A stretch of DNA of 64,000 nucleotides, from NCBI RefSeq assembly GCF_000186865.1, contig NW_008705565.1:1103083-1167082 (forward strand), given 5' to 3'. The stretch's first letter is position 1. Every line of letters starts with the position of its first letter. The stretch is from Aureococcus anophagefferens (lineage: Eukaryota; Sar; Pelagophyceae; Pelagomonadales; Pelagomonadaceae). This document shows, one piece after another, positions 54,406 through 62,565 of this stretch. A model generated the notes under the pieces. The model was not told the origin of the DNA, made no database searches, and was given only the letters and a program-made list of their open reading frames with translations. A program made the position numbers and the translations under genes.

Positions 54406-55290
54406 ATGATGGAGAACACGACCGACACGTCGCAGGGTTATGCCTTGGTGCTGGAGAACGTCGCGCGCCAGATCCGCGGCTCCTTCACGTCCGCCCCCCC
54501 GATCGAGCCGACGGCGTCGGAGGTCGCGGCGATCCAGAGCGCCATGGAGGACGTCGCCATCTGGGACGCGGAGAAGCCGTCGGAGGCCTCGGCGGAGGTC
54601 TCGCCGGCGTCGCGCGCCGTCTCCGCGCGCCTCGCGGCGGCGCGGGCCCGGCGCACGCGAGCCGTCTGGCCGCGGACCGAGGTGTCGACGACGACCGCGA
54701 CGGGCCCCGCGCGCGACTTCGTCGTCTCGGACCTCGTCGACCGCATCTTCGGCCTCCTGCCCCTCGAGAGCGCCGAGGACGTGCGCCTCTTCGCGCGGCG
54801 CCTGGAGGCCTTTGCGGCGCTCGTCGGTCGCGACGCCTTGTACGCGACGCGCGACGGCGACGACCGCACGATCCTCTGGCACTGCGTCGACGCCGAGGAC
54901 GCGCGCGCGACGCGCGCCGTCTGCCGCGTCTTCTCCAAGAGCCTCACGAAGGTCGTCGCCGAGGCGCCGGACGCTTCGAACCCGTTGGCGGAAGCGAAGC
55001 GCCGCGACGCCGAACAGCCGGAGACGTCCGAGACCAAGTCCCTCGCGGAGGTCATCTCCGAGGCGCTCTACGAGTACGCGGAGTCGGACGAGACGCCCAA
55101 GAAAGTGACGAAGCGCCGGAGCTACGTCGCGGCGGACTTCAACCGGCCCGTCGTGCCGCCGAGCCCGCGCAGCGTCGCCCAGGACTCCGAGGCCGCGGCC
55201 GCGGCCGCGGCGGCGAAGCGCAAGCGGCCCCTGAGCTTCTGGGCCTGCTTCTGCGAGGGCGGCGCCGAGGAGAAGAAGGCCGACACCTGA
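54406..55290 (+). CDS. Unrecognised 294-residue protein
   Basis: It starts at ATG 54406 (two consecutive ATGs). The central part is ordered (FVVSDLVDRIFGLLPLESAE, DVRLFARRLEAFAALVGRDA, then RTILWHCVDAEDARATRAVC), which has the feel of a helical-repeat or ankyrin-like unit. The C-terminus has a basic Ala run and ends RPLSFWACFCEGGAEEKKAD. No domain assigned. Single exon, codon use like neighbours. Confidence 0.6.
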   Translation: MMENTTDTSQGYALVLENVARQIRGSFTSAPPIEPTASEVAAIQSAMEDVAIWDAEKPSEASAEVSPASRAVSARLAAARARRTRAVWPRTEVSTTTATGPARDFVVSDLVDRIFGLLPLESAEDVRLFARRLEAFAALVGRDALYATRDGDDRTILWHCVDAEDARATRAVCRVFSKSLTKVVAEAPDASNPLAEAKRRDAEQPETSETKSLAEVISEALYEYAESDETPKKVTKRRSYVAADFNRPVVPPSPRSVAQDSEAAAAAAAAKRKRPLSFWACFCEGGAEEKKADT

Positions 55291-55443
55291 ACCGCCGGCG
55301 CGCGCCTTCCTGTAATACCACTGCCCGCCGGACGCGCGGAGGCGTCCCATAGGCTATTTTTTGCCGCAATCGATTTTGGGCGCGAAGCGACCCGAGAGCC
55401 TGCGCGAATCCGCTCTGGTTGGACGACTCGAGCGTCAAAACTC

Positions 55444-56610
55444 ATGGACCCCGCCATCGTCATCGAGGGCCAGGGCTCGGCCCACCCCAAGCTCGGCGTC
55501 GCGAAGAAGAAGAGCGTCGACGAAAACCTCAAGATCCTCCAGCAGATGATCGAGAGCGGCAAGCTGTCCCTGGACCACGCGATCAACAAGACGCGCCCCG
55601 GCGGCACGCTCCGCGGCGTCTTCAACACGAACGCGGACCCGGACATGCTCGCCCACGTCGAGGAATTGTACAACTTCGTCGTCGCCTGGAAGAAGCGGCT
55701 CGTGCCCGGCTACGACCCCGCGGCGCCCGTGCCGAAGGTCGCCAAGCCCTTCGAGCCGAACCCGCCGGTCGTCGAGGCCGCCAAGTCCGGCCGGGCCACG
55801 TGCAAGTACTCGGGCGAGCTCATCGACAAGGGCGAGATGCGCTGCGGCCTGCCGACGTACGCGCGGGGCAACCTCGTCACGGCCTGGTTCCACGCCAAGT
55901 ACTTCCCGAAGGCGCTCCGCTTCGAGGCCACGCCGGACAACCGCACCAAGTGCAAGGCGTCCGGCGCGAAGATCCCCAAGGACGCGGTGCGCCTCTGCGC
56001 GCGCATCGGCTCCGCGGCGGAGCTCGAGAGCGGAGAGGGCCTCAAGGCGAAGCTCTACTACCTGCCGTCGGCCGTGGCGCCCTTCTTCAAGGACCTCCTC
56101 GTCATGGCGCGCGTCGCGCCCTTCGCCATCGAGGGCTACGAGCTCCTGAGCCCGAGCGCGCGCGCGGCGCTCGCGGCGGGCGCCGCGAAGCCCGCCGACG
56201 CCGCCGACGTCGAGATCACGGGCTCGAAGACCGCGGAGGAGCGCGACGCGGAGCTCCGGAAGGACGCGGTCGACGTCGCCATGGACGACGCGGCGCCCGC
56301 CGAGGTCGAGCCCGTGGTCAAGTCCGAGGTCAAGCCCAAGGTGGAGCCCAAGGCGGAGCCGACGATCGAGCTGGAGTGCACGCCGAAGCGCGGCGGCACG
56401 AGCGCCGCCGCGCCCGAGACCGCCGCGGCGCTCGCGAGCCTCGCCGAGGACGTCAAGCCCAAGGTCGAGCCCGCCGCCGCGCCGAAGACGGCCATGGATC
56501 CGGCGCTCGTCCAGGCGCTGCGCGACGCGAAGGCGCTCTGCGACGACGGCGTCCTCACCATGGACGAGTACCAGGCGAAGAAGCAGGAGCTTCTCAAGCC
56601 CGCCGCCTAG
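55444..56610 (+). CDS. PARP-finger-like and SHOCT-like protein
   Basis: The protein has 388 residues in one exon. Two successive segments resemble zf-PARP modules: GRATCKYSGELIDKGEMRCG followed by WFHAKYF, and RTKCKASGAKIPKDAVRLCA. In each, only part of the zinc-ligand set (C, C, H, C) remains, so they may not bind zinc. A Lys/Glu/Pro linker (VKSEVKPKVEPKAEP) leads to a C-terminal SHOCT-like helix pair (ALVQALRDAKALCDDGVLTM, DEYQAKKQELL). This suggests a DNA- or nucleic-acid-associated protein, but with degenerate fingers. Confidence in the finger relation is moderate. Confidence 0.65.
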   Translation: MDPAIVIEGQGSAHPKLGVAKKKSVDENLKILQQMIESGKLSLDHAINKTRPGGTLRGVFNTNADPDMLAHVEELYNFVVAWKKRLVPGYDPAAPVPKVAKPFEPNPPVVEAAKSGRATCKYSGELIDKGEMRCGLPTYARGNLVTAWFHAKYFPKALRFEATPDNRTKCKASGAKIPKDAVRLCARIGSAAELESGEGLKAKLYYLPSAVAPFFKDLLVMARVAPFAIEGYELLSPSARAALAAGAAKPADAADVEITGSKTAEERDAELRKDAVDVAMDDAAPAEVEPVVKSEVKPKVEPKAEPTIELECTPKRGGTSAAAPETAAALASLAEDVKPKVEPAAAPKTAMDPALVQALRDAKALCDDGVLTMDEYQAKKQELLKPAA

Positions 56611-56631
56611 GTCCCCCCAGATCCCAAGATC

Positions 56632-58737
56632 CTAATGAGGCACGTCCGGACACGCGGCCTCGCCGAGCGGGCGGCACGCGCGCCAGAGCCAGTCCCGCGT
56701 CCGCGCCTCGTCCGGCGTGCCCTTGAGCATCGGCGCGATCTGGGCCCAGCACGTGTTGGCGTGGAAGTCGTCGATCCAGGAGATCTCGTCGGGGCTCAGC
56801 AGCGCGTCCTCGATGAGCGCCCGCGCCATGGGCAGCGGCGTGAGGTAGTCGAACTTGAGCCACTTCCGCGCGCCGTAGCCGAACCGCGTGTCCGCGGCGA
56901 CGGACACCAAGTCGCTCTCGATGCGGAACCCGAAGGCGCCGTCCTTGTAGAAGCCCGGCTCGTCGGAGACGTAGTAGCCCTCGCGGATCTCGTGGAGGTA
57001 CTTCTGCCGCGCGTTCGCGGACGCGAGGCCCTTGTCCGCGCCGACGGCGCCCCCCCCGACGCCGAAGGGCCCCTCGTGGACGTTCAGCAGCGAGCCCATG
57101 CCGTGGCCCGTGCCGTGGAGGTAGTTGAGCCCGTCCTTCCAGAGCGGGCCGCGCGCCAGGGCGTCGAGCATCAAGCCCGGCGTGCCCTCGGGGAAGACCG
57201 CGGACGCCATGGCGACGTGGCCCTGGAGCACGCGCGTGTAGCACCGCTTCTCCTCGGCCGTCGGCGTCCCGTGGTGCGTCGTCCGCGTGATGTCCGTCGT
57301 GCCGTCGGCGTACTGGGCGCCCGTGTCGCAGAGGTAGACGGCGTCCTTGGCGACGGGCGCGCAGTGTTCGTGCGACGGCTGGTAGTGGATCACGGACGCG
57401 TTCGCGCCCGCGGACGAAATCGTCGGGAAGGAGTCGCCCTTGTAGAGCTCGCCGGCGAAGGCCGCGCGGCGCCGCGAGATCTCGTCCGCGGCCTCGGCCT
57501 CGTTCACCGGCTCGCCGCGGTCGAGCCGGTTTTCGAGCCACGCGAAGAACCCCGCGAGCGCCGCGCAGTCGCGCGCGCCCGCGGACCGCAGGCCCGCGAT
57601 CTCGACGGCGTTCTTCGAGGCCTTGAAGGTCTCGACGGGCGACGCGGCGACGCGGCGGAGCCGCGACGGGTCCAGCGCCGAGGCCATCGCGAGCGTCGCG
57701 GTCGACCGCTCGAGGACCACGGCGCCGGCCCCGCCGCAGTCCGCGAGGCACGCCTCGGGGCCGAAGGCCGCGTAGGGCCGCAGGATCACGCGCGGCCCGC
57801 CGGCGCCGCCGCAGCCCTCGGCCTCCTCGAAGTGGCGCCGGAGCGCGCCCGCGTCGCCGGCGTCGCCGTCGAGGCGCCGGAGGTAGAGGGTCAGCGCGAC
57901 GCCGTCGCGCAGGGACAGGACCGCGTAGGCGAAGAAGACGGGGTTGCAGGCGATGTCGGAGCCCCTTAAGTTCGTGAGCCAGCAGATCTGGTCCAGCGCG
58001 TTGAGGCAGAGGGCCTTCGCGTCGCCCAACGCGGCCGCGACGCGCGCGATCTTGCTCGCGACGGTCTCGCCCGTGCGCGCCAGGGGCTGCGCGTAGATGG
58101 GATGGCGCGGCACGGCCGGCCGCCGCCGGCCCCAGATCAGGTCGACGAAGTTCGCGGAGGTCACGGGCGCGAGCTCGAGCTCGCCCGCGGTCTTCGCGGC
58201 GAAGTCCGCCGCGAAGCCCAGCGGCGCGAGCGCGGCGTCGACGCCGACCTTGGCGCCCGGGGCGCAGTTCTCCAAAAGCCAGGTCGGCAGGTCGGGCACG
58301 CCGGGCTCGTGCGTCCGCATGAGCGTCCACGGCGACCCGGCGAGCTGCGTCGCGGCCTGGTTGAAGTAGCGACCGTCGGTCCACAGCAGCGCGGCCTTCC
58401 GCGCGACGAGCGCCGTGCCGGCGGACCCCGTGAAGCCCGTGAGCCACGCGCGCCGCTCGTCGCAGGCGGCGACGTATTCGCTCGAGTGCGCGTCGCCGCT
58501 CGGGACGACGTACGCGTCCAGGCCGTGCGACACCATGAGCACGCGCAGCCCTTCCAGCTTCATCTGCGCTTCTTCCGGTGCGAAGCTCTCGCAGAGCCGC
58601 CCGGGCCGGAAGCAGCAGGGGCACGCCAGGTCCTCGGGAGGTGCGGCCAAGGCGTCGGTGCTGCCCGCGGCGGCGGGCCGCGGCCGCGGCATGGCGAAGC
58701 CGCCGGGCCGCGCGTCGGGCTCGCGCTGGCGCTTCAT
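56632..58737 (-). CDS. XPNPEP1: Xaa-Pro aminopeptidase (aminopeptidase P, M24B)
   Basis: It removes an N-terminal residue preceding proline; a cytosolic dimetal enzyme. The protein has 701 residues. It follows the three-domain order of XPNPEP1 (creatinase-like N domains: MVSHGLDAYVVPSGDAHSSE and DERRAWLTGFTGSAGTALV). Metal ligands are visible: DTGAQYADGTTDITRTTHHG (two Asp), YLHGTGHGMGSLLNVHEGP (His), EPGFYKDGAFGFRIESD (two Glu). An N-terminal extension of ~55 residues includes CPCCFRPGRLC, a small Cys-rich patch not typical of the family. Start ATG 58737. Convergent with the PARP-finger-like gene. Confidence 0.96.
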   Translation of the reverse strand: MKRQREPDARPGGFAMPRPRPAAAGSTDALAAPPEDLACPCCFRPGRLCESFAPEEAQMKLEGLRVLMVSHGLDAYVVPSGDAHSSEYVAACDERRAWLTGFTGSAGTALVARKAALLWTDGRYFNQAATQLAGSPWTLMRTHEPGVPDLPTWLLENCAPGAKVGVDAALAPLGFAADFAAKTAGELELAPVTSANFVDLIWGRRRPAVPRHPIYAQPLARTGETVASKIARVAAALGDAKALCLNALDQICWLTNLRGSDIACNPVFFAYAVLSLRDGVALTLYLRRLDGDAGDAGALRRHFEEAEGCGGAGGPRVILRPYAAFGPEACLADCGGAGAVVLERSTATLAMASALDPSRLRRVAASPVETFKASKNAVEIAGLRSAGARDCAALAGFFAWLENRLDRGEPVNEAEAADEISRRRAAFAGELYKGDSFPTISSAGANASVIHYQPSHEHCAPVAKDAVYLCDTGAQYADGTTDITRTTHHGTPTAEEKRCYTRVLQGHVAMASAVFPEGTPGLMLDALARGPLWKDGLNYLHGTGHGMGSLLNVHEGPFGVGGGAVGADKGLASANARQKYLHEIREGYYVSDEPGFYKDGAFGFRIESDLVSVAADTRFGYGARKWLKFDYLTPLPMARALIEDALLSPDEISWIDDFHANTCWAQIAPMLKGTPDEARTRDWLWRACRPLGEAACPDVPH

Positions 58738-58996
58738 GCGAGCGTTGTTGCTGGCGTTGCTGTCGCTCGCTGCGACGCCGCGAGTCGCGCGTCTGGCACC
58801 GCGGCTGGCGCTCTTGCCGCAAGCGCCGAGGTCGGCGAGGACGGCACCAAGCGGGTTGTTGAGCCGCGCGTCGAGCGAGCATAGACTGCGCGTCGCGCCG
58901 ACCGAGCCGCCCCGCCGCCGCCGCTCGGCGCCCCCGCACGTTAGTGGTCGCAGCGCTCCTCGCCCGTGACCGCGCCGGCGCGCGCCCGCGACCGCC
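58738..58996. promoter_or_regulatory. Divergent promoter of aminopeptidase P and SRP54
   Basis: The 259 bp between the two start codons must contain both promoters. No TATA-like box stands out; the sequence is GC-rich with several CGC/GCG runs. Confidence 0.5.
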
Positions 58997-60490
58997 ATGG
59001 TGCTCCAGGAGCTGGGGTCGAAGCTGACGGCGGCGCTGCACAAGATGCAGAGCGTGACGGTCATCAGCGAGGAGGTGCTGGACAAGATGCTCAAGGACAT
59101 CGCCGCGGCCCTGCTGGAGGCGGACGTGAACGTGCGCGTCGTCATGGAGCTGCGCAAGGCCATCAAGACGCGCGCGAACCTCGAGGAGGAGTCCGCGGGC
59201 ACGAACCGGCGGAAGATGATCCAGAAGGCCGTCGTCGAGGAGCTCGCGGGCATGCTCGACCCCGGCGTCAAGGCCCACGAGATGAAGAAGGGGTCGCCGA
59301 ACGTCATCATGTTCGTCGGCCTCCAGGGCGCGGGCAAGACGACGACGATCGCGAAATTCGCGAACCACTACCTCCGCAAGGGCTTCAAGTGCTGCATGGT
59401 CTGCGCGGACACGTTCCGCGCGGGCGCCTACGACCAGCTCCGGCAGAACGCGACGAAGCTGCGCTGCCCCTTCTACGGGTCCTACACGGAGGCCGACCCC
59501 GTGCGCATCGCGCAAGAGGGCGTCGACCAGTTCAAGGCCGAGAAGTACGAGGTGATCATCGTGGACACGTCGGGCCGCCACAAGCAGGAGACGGCCCTCT
59601 TCGAGGAGATGCAGGAGATCCGCGCGGCCATCGAGCCCCAGAACGTCATCTTCGTGCTCGACGCGACGCAGGGCCAGGCCGTCCACGAGCAGGCGAGCAG
59701 CTTCCACGAGGCCATCGACATCGGCTCCGTCGTCATCACGAAGCTCGACGGCCACGCCAAGGGCGGCGGCGCGCTGAGCGCCGTGGCGGCGACGGGCGCG
59801 CCCATCCTCTTCCTCGGGTCGGGCGAGCACTTCGACGACTTCGAGCCCTTCAACGCGCACTCCTTCGTGAGCCGGCTGCTGGGCATGGGCGACATGCGGG
59901 GGCTCGTGGAGCAGATCAAGGACACGATCGGCGACGACAAGCAGCCCGAGCTCATGGAGAAGTTTAGCAAGGGCCAGTTCACGCTCCGCGACATGTACGA
60001 GCAGTTCGAGAACGTCATGAAGCTCGGGCCCCTGTCGAAGGTCATGGCCATGATCCCGGGCATCCCCTCCATGATGGGCGGCGAGGGCGACGAGTCGAAC
60101 AACCGCCTCAAGCGCTTCATGTACATGATGGACTCCATGACGGACGACGAGCTCGACGCCAAGGTCGACCTGAACAAGTCGGCCTCGCGCATCGAGCGCG
60201 TCGCGCGCGGCTCGGGCTGCCACCCCATGGAGGTCCAGATGCTCCTCAAGTGCCACAAGCAGTTCGAGAGCGTCGTGTCCAAGATGGGCAAGTCGGGCCT
60301 CATGAAGGGCGGCGACGCGGCCATGGCCAAGCAGATGCAGCGGAACCCGAACCAGGTCATGCAGCAGCTCCACAAGGCCATGGACCCGCGCATGCTCCAG
60401 CAGATGGGCGGCGCCCAGAACCTCATGTCCATGATGCAGGAGATGTCCAAGCTCGAGGGCGAGGGCGGCATGAAGGGCCTCGGCTTCTAG
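58997..60490 (+). CDS. SRP54: SRP54, signal recognition particle GTPase
   Basis: The protein recognises signal peptides and binds SRP RNA and receptor in the cytosol. The 497 residues contain an N domain (MVLQELGSKLTAALHKMQSV), then a G domain with GLQGAGKTTT P-loop, CADTFRAGAYDQL, VDTSGRHKQE, TKLDGHAKGGG and GSGEHFDDFEPF. The Met-rich M domain follows (MIPGIPSMMGGEGDES, MQRNPNQVMQQLHKAMDPRM), ending GGMKGLGF. Cytosolic eukaryote-type, not the chloroplast cpSRP54, judging by the intact MVLQELG start without a transit peptide. Single exon. Confidence 0.98.
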   Translation: MVLQELGSKLTAALHKMQSVTVISEEVLDKMLKDIAAALLEADVNVRVVMELRKAIKTRANLEEESAGTNRRKMIQKAVVEELAGMLDPGVKAHEMKKGSPNVIMFVGLQGAGKTTTIAKFANHYLRKGFKCCMVCADTFRAGAYDQLRQNATKLRCPFYGSYTEADPVRIAQEGVDQFKAEKYEVIIVDTSGRHKQETALFEEMQEIRAAIEPQNVIFVLDATQGQAVHEQASSFHEAIDIGSVVITKLDGHAKGGGALSAVAATGAPILFLGSGEHFDDFEPFNAHSFVSRLLGMGDMRGLVEQIKDTIGDDKQPELMEKFSKGQFTLRDMYEQFENVMKLGPLSKVMAMIPGIPSMMGGEGDESNNRLKRFMYMMDSMTDDELDAKVDLNKSASRIERVARGSGCHPMEVQMLLKCHKQFESVVSKMGKSGLMKGGDAAMAKQMQRNPNQVMQQLHKAMDPRMLQQMGGAQNLMSMMQEMSKLEGEGGMKGLGF

Positions 60491-60677
60491 GGCCGGGCGC
60501 GGCGCGCCGTCGTAAAAAGCCCTCTCGCATCGTGCGTTGGCGCCTCTCAAACCGTGGTGCACAGGAACTCGGGGTTAGGACGACTCCGCGCGGCGCGCCG
60601 TCCCGCGCGCGCCCCGCCGAGCGGCGGACGGGCCCCGGCGCCGCGGCTCGCGCCGGCGCCGGAGCCTCCGGCCGCCG

Positions 60678-61094
60678 CTAGTAGGGGTCGTCCGTCTCCT
60701 TGACCTCTTCGCCCTTCTCCACGAGCTCGAACTCGACGACCTGGGGGTCCAGGTGCTGTTTGGGAGGCAGCGGCGGGTAGTAGTAGTTCCGATAGGTGAG
60801 CATGGCGATGTAGGTCAGGCCGATGGCGAGGATCGTGCCGAAGACGATGAGGCAGAGCACCATGATGAGCTCCTCCTCGGCCTCGCCGTCGTCGTCGTAG
60901 TAGGTGTAGTTACTTCGGAGCCCCCGTCGCATGTCGCTGTAGACGAGGTCCGCGTCGCAGTGGCACCCGGGGCAGTCGCAGCCGTACTCGTTCTGGACGA
61001 GGCTGCAGCTCTCCTTCGTGTACATGTCGCACGTGAAGCCGAGGCACACGGCGGCGCACTCCTCCAGGGTCGCGTTCACTCTGTCGAAGCCCAT
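60678..61094 (-). CDS. Small Cys-rich single-pass membrane protein
   Basis: The protein has 138 residues. A short Cys-rich outer part (EECAAVCLGFTCDMYTKESC, CDCPGCHCDADLV) is followed by a sequon (SNYTY), one membrane span (ELIMVLCLIVFGTILAIGLT) and a cytosolic tail with an acidic end (VVEFELVEKGEEVKETDDPY). No signal peptide is visible before the Cys region, so a 5' exon may be missing upstream. Unknown family. Confidence 0.6.
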   Translation of the reverse strand: MGFDRVNATLEECAAVCLGFTCDMYTKESCSLVQNEYGCDCPGCHCDADLVYSDMRRGLRSNYTYYDDDGEAEEELIMVLCLIVFGTILAIGLTYIAMLTYRNYYYPPLPPKQHLDPQVVEFELVEKGEEVKETDDPY

Positions 61095-61420
61095 GGCGCG
61101 GAAACGGGAGCGCCGGGCGCCCGCGGGGTCCGCGGCGCCGGCGCCTTCGGGGTCCGCGGCGCCCGCACCGGGGGCGGTGGAGAGAGACGGCGCCCGCCCG
61201 AGCCTAGCGCCGCATCGCCCCCCGGGGGGCTCGGAAAGGGCGGCTTTTCACCGGGGGCAGCCTCGCCTTGCGGTCGGGCACCGAACAGTTAAATTTTGTT
61301 GCCCTCGGTATCCATGCTCGGCTCGTCACCTCCGATAAAATTCACTTGAAACTACTCCGAAATGCCATTGCAGTGCCCGAGGCGGACCTTGACGACGATG
61401 GGCAGCCCCGAAACTTGAGT
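61095..61420. other. Intergenic before WD40 gene
   Basis: About 325 bp with no gene recognised. The right-hand ~110 bp are AT-richer (AGTTAAATTTTGTTGCCC, AAAATTCACTTGAAAC), consistent with a promoter or 5'UTR of the WD40 gene. Confidence 0.45.
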
Positions 61421-62440
61421 ATGGGCGGCGGTGCGAGCTCCGAGGCGTCGTCCGAGGTGAGCCTCGTCGGCCACTCCGGCCCGATCCTCGCCGTCGCCTT
61501 CTCCGCGTCCGGCGAGGTCGTCGCCACGGGCAGCAAGGACTGCACGGCGCGGCTCTACGACGCGGCGTCCGGCGCGCTGAAGATCACGCTCTCGGGCCAC
61601 GGCGAGTCCGTCCTGAGCTGCGCCTTCTCCGGCGACGGCGGCCGCGTCGTCACCGGCGGCGGCGACGCCGCGGCGCGCGTCTGGGACGCCGCGTCGGGCG
61701 AGACGGCCGTCGAGCTCGAGCACCCCGCGGCCGTGCGCGCCGCCGTCTTCTCCAAGGACGACCGGCGCGTGCTCACGGGCTGCACCGACGGCGTGGCGCG
61801 CATCTTCGACCTCGCGGCGCCCGCGGCGCCGCCGACGCGGCTCGAGGGCCACGCGGGCGCGGTCTACGACGTCCGCTTCGCGCCCGACGAAGCCGCCATC
61901 GCGACGGCGGGCCACGACGCGACGGTGCGGCTCTGGGACGCCGCGGGCGCGGCGATCCGGACGCTGACGGGCCACGGGTCCTGCGTCTACGCCGTCGCGT
62001 TTGCTCCCCGCGGCGCCAGGGTCGTCTCCGGCTCCGAGGACAGGACGGCCCGGGTCTGGGACGTCGCGACGGGCGCCGCGCTCCTCACGCTGGCCGGCCA
62101 CCTCGGCGACGTGTCGAGCGTCGCCTACTCCGGCGACGGCGCCGTGATCTTGACGGGCTCCGAGGACCGGACGCTGCGGCTCTGGGACGCGGAGAGCGGC
62201 GCGCTGCGCCGGACGTGCGCGAAGCACCGCGCCGAGGTCAACGCGGCGGCGTTCTCCGCCGATCGGATCGTCACGGGGTCGAAGGACCGCACCGCGCGCA
62301 TCGTCGATCTCCAGGCGACGCTCGACGAAAAGCCGCGCCGCTCCTTCTTCCGGAGGAAGGAGGCCGGCGTGGACCCGTTCCCCGACGAGCCGGAGCTCGA
62401 CCTCGACGGGTCCGGCGACGACGAGAGCCACGGGAGCTAA
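61421..62440 (+). CDS. Seven-blade WD40 protein with N-myristoylation-type start
   Basis: The protein has 339 residues. It begins MGGGASSE, matching a myristoylation consensus (Gly2, Ser6). Seven WD repeats follow; each ends with a WD- or D-like strand (VVATGSKDCTARLYDAASG, ARVVSGSEDRTARVWDVATG, ILTGSEDRTLRLWDAESG). A basic patch RRSFFRRKE and an acidic tail DEPELDLDGSGDDESHGS end it. Likely a membrane-associated scaffold. Partners cannot be inferred from position. In-frame sequence upstream of the ATG is open but lacks codon character, so ATG 61421 is preferred. Confidence 0.9.
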   Translation: MGGGASSEASSEVSLVGHSGPILAVAFSASGEVVATGSKDCTARLYDAASGALKITLSGHGESVLSCAFSGDGGRVVTGGGDAAARVWDAASGETAVELEHPAAVRAAVFSKDDRRVLTGCTDGVARIFDLAAPAAPPTRLEGHAGAVYDVRFAPDEAAIATAGHDATVRLWDAAGAAIRTLTGHGSCVYAVAFAPRGARVVSGSEDRTARVWDVATGAALLTLAGHLGDVSSVAYSGDGAVILTGSEDRTLRLWDAESGALRRTCAKHRAEVNAAAFSADRIVTGSKDRTARIVDLQATLDEKPRRSFFRRKEAGVDPFPDEPELDLDGSGDDESHGS

Positions 62441-62477
62441 CGCGTGCGTCAAGAGTCACGGGAGCTAACGCGTGCGT
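62429..62477. repeat. 28-bp-period tandem repeat at the WD40 gene end
   Basis: CACGGGAGCTAACGCGTGCG(T) occurs at 62429 and again at 62457. The stop codon lies in the first unit, so the second unit is a duplicated end. Confidence 0.92.
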
Positions 62478-62565
62478 TAGTCGGGGGCGCGCGCGGCGCG
62501 CGGGAATGGTGGTCCCGCGGCGGCTCGCGCGTCGCCGGGGGCGCGCAAAACGGGGGAGCAGAACC

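Noticed and set aside
56594..60562. 1322-codon minus-strand frame covering aminopeptidase P and SRP54
   Set aside because: It overlaps two strongly supported genes in other frames; no protein texture of its own.
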